Positions 63,401 through 64,000 of a DNA stretch of 64,000 nucleotides are shown piece by piece (the first letter of the stretch is position 1; each line of letters starts with the position of its first letter). This DNA is from Flavobacterium lutivivi. GTDB taxonomy: Bacteria; Bacteroidota; Bacteroidia; Flavobacteriales; Flavobacteriaceae. The stretch is from contig NZ_BMIM01000005.1 in the NCBI RefSeq assembly GCF_014642275.1, positions 157,581-221,580 on the forward strand. Reading direction: 5' to 3'. The notes below the pieces were generated by a model. It was not told the DNA's origin. It ran no database searches and saw only the letters and a program-made list of their open reading frames with translations. The position numbers were made by a program, and so were the translations under genes.

Positions 63401-64000
63401 TCAATTACTAATTGTGCGGTATCATCTACACATGGAGCTATACCAACAATCGTATACGTGTACGTTCCAGAAGCATCAACCGCTGGATTAAAAATACTTG
63501 TACCACTTGCTAAAGCTGGTGACCATGTTCCTCCAGATTGCGCAGTTGATCCTAGATAATTCATTAAATCTACAGGATTGTTATTTGAACAAAGACTAAC
63601 ACTTCCGTCATTTCCTGCGTCAGGAATTGGACGAACTGTAACAGTAACCGAAACCGAAACATCAGTACATGGTGGAGTTGCTGTTAATGTATAAGTATAT
63701 ACTCCCGAATTGTCGACCGCTGGATTGAAAACTCCAGTTCCACTAGCCAAAGCTGGTGACCATACGCCTCCTATTTGAGCAGTTGAACCTAATAATGTAA
63801 ACAAATCAATAGATGGTGAACTTACACATAATTCAACTGGACTCGGAGCAACACCTGCAATTGGAGGTTCTGTTACGGTTAAGGTAACACTACTCGGTGT
63901 GCTATTGGTACAACTCGGTGTGCCTGAACTTGTAACGCTTACTATATTGATTACGGTATTAGCTGTAAAAGTGTTGCTCAATGTGGCTGTGCCTGAACCG
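60460..64000 (-). CDS. Giant CHU_C (T9SS type B) adhesin, 5' end beyond the window
   Basis: At least 1,179 residues are visible, and the frame stays open through the right edge, so the N-terminus is missing. The visible part has eight Ig-like repeats of about 70 residues, with a Cys near the start and a WSPALASGTGVFNPAVDNSGTYTYT-like core. Three longer repeats of about 105 residues follow (VCLGSNAVVNLNG, VCLGTDVVVLISS, TCLNNSSLVTISG). Then come one more Ig-like unit (FCEDENPTIANLTANV) and the CHU_C domain (IPDGFSPNGDGINDTFEI, LEIYNRYGNLLY, LPTGVYFYILYF). Proteins of this type are exported by the T9SS and may support adhesion or gliding. PorP/SprF and PorE-like genes follow directly. Confidence 0.92.
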   Translation of the reverse strand, partial: GSGTATLSNTFTANTVINIVSVTSSGTPSCTNSTPSSVTLTVTEPPIAGVAPSPVELCVSSPSIDLFTLLGSTAQIGGVWSPALASGTGVFNPAVDNSGVYTYTLTATPPCTDVSVSVTVTVRPIPDAGNDGSVSLCSNNNPVDLMNYLGSTAQSGGTWSPALASGTSIFNPAVDASGTYTYTIVGIAPCVDDTAQLVIDVTPGPEAGTDNTVTLCVNSSPYDLFTALGPLAQAGGTWSPSLASGSGVFDPALDNAGSYTYTFFGTQPCDNDTAVITVVVNPIPDAGTDGAITLCSNDTSIDLFDVLGGTPQSGGVWSPTLASGTGVFDPNVDNAGTYTYTVGGNLCSSALANVVVTINEAPKSGIAQEINTCLDVSTLDLFDGLDGSQDAGGIWTDDDSTGALTGNIFNPSNVNAGTYHFTYTVTGNSPCANSSTQVTVVVNPLPFAGDDASVSICSNGVPQDLFLLLGSNAETGGTWSPALASGSGIFNPAVDLSGNYTYTVNSVNCSTDSATVVVSIIEEPNAGVVTSPLEVCVTNTSVDLNSALDGSQDSGTWSDDDSTGQLSGSIFNPSLAGIGTYHFTYTVTGTSPCANATNTLVINVIQAPNAGTFTGIVSVCPSTGIVDLNSLLTGQDTNGVWTDSANQVVTSPISIINFSPGTYSYTYTVTNDCDSDDELVQFTVLPSPQIITPNINISSVCLGSNAVVNLNGMVDGSYTITYDLNGANVATAQLVSFDINSGAGSFEIPSTLLTNTGATVISITNILNTVTNCSNTVVGVATSFTVNPPVDLSGSNISANAVCLGTDVVVLISSSTLPDGVYQFNYSISGANPETGTTGNINIVSGNGQFTIAGASFTSANNYNITITGITTTIACSNLNVNASTTVTINPLLNTSGGTLTAQSTCLNNSSLVTISGANNLADGDYQITYTLTGANTGTENITVSFVSGSATFTIPASLLTNSGDTIIEVTDMTSSTNICGTTGTVFPNYLFAVENLGTPQLIQDGNLFCEDENPTIANLTANVSNIVGSQTVVWYDSATGGNAYNETDALVNGTTYYASFAAQSGCESSIRLEVTVDLTICDDIVIPDGFSPNGDGINDTFEIVNLPIVYPNFKLEIYNRYGNLLYVGNKNTPNWDGTTTEKSLRMGGNLLPTGVYFYILYFNDGIRKDIQGRVYLSR

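Noticed and set aside
60460-63981. Regular repeats that could suggest a CRISPR array
   Set aside because: The spacing of about 210 bases and the in-frame protein repeats show Ig-like domains of the adhesin, with no short identical repeats and unique spacers.
1-64000. tRNA, rRNA, insertion sequences or prophage
   Set aside because: No cloverleaf, rRNA segment, transposase, integrase or phage structural gene was recognised. The tail-fibre-like protein at 41689-43806 stands alone.

Overview
The window is a low-GC chromosomal segment from a member of the Bacteroidota, most likely Flavobacteriaceae (Flavobacterium-like). The evidence is type IX secretion (T9SS) sorting domains of both the Por-tail type and the CHU_C 'gliding' type, a PorP/SprF-like protein followed by a PorE-like OmpA protein, Wza/Wzc proteins with tyrosine-glycine tails, and repeated TAnnTTTG -7 promoter boxes. 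No rRNA, tRNA, insertion sequence, phage or CRISPR array was seen.

Region 1 (about 81-34140, all minus strand, so it reads from right to left) is a large Wzx/Wzy-type surface polysaccharide (capsule or O-antigen) locus. It opens with a promoter near 34112 and a Wza/Wzc export pair. Next come nucleotide-sugar genes: a UDP-GlcNAc 4-epimerase type, a UDP-glucose dehydrogenase, a UDP-HexNAc dehydrogenase and RmlB. They are followed by the Wzx flippase, a QueC-like PP-loop enzyme, a polysaccharide pyruvyl transferase, several glycosyltransferases, an acetyltransferase, an MBOAT/SGNH O-acylation pair and an EpsG-like polymerase. A terminator at 12563-12590 appears to end this part. A second block has an AsnB-type amidotransferase, a PglC-like initiating transferase, an ATP-grasp ligase, a HAD phosphatase, an FkbM methyltransferase, PglE-like and PglF-like bacillosamine/quinovosamine enzymes, and a second Wza/Wzc pair. 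The MBOAT/SGNH pair lies between two 216-bp direct repeats (16524-16739 and 19342-19557) beside a glycosyltransferase remnant, which marks a recombination-built and possibly excisable cassette.

Region 2 (34161-39566) is housekeeping: recR, a sodium:solute symporter, a CoA-binding protein, a MarC protein and two guanidino-group-modifying hydrolases (CtlX and a DDAH/arginine-deiminase-like protein). Small dispersed repeats lie between these genes, and one lies inside the symporter gene.

Region 3 (39720-50761) holds a secreted T9SS protein after a repeat-rich adhesin-like protein, citrate synthase, a leucine-rich-repeat T9SS protein, and a LytTR response regulator with its TPR sensor kinase. 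The kinase gene is split by a frameshift.

Region 4 (50861-64000) has a three-gene sugar-transfer module (methyltransferase, DPM1-type GT2, GT-C transferase), sucC, a small lipoprotein with a possible pseudoknot leader, the alkaline phosphatase PafA, and a T9SS/gliding-type cluster of a huge CHU_C adhesin (cut by the right edge), PorP/SprF and PorE-like OmpA protein.
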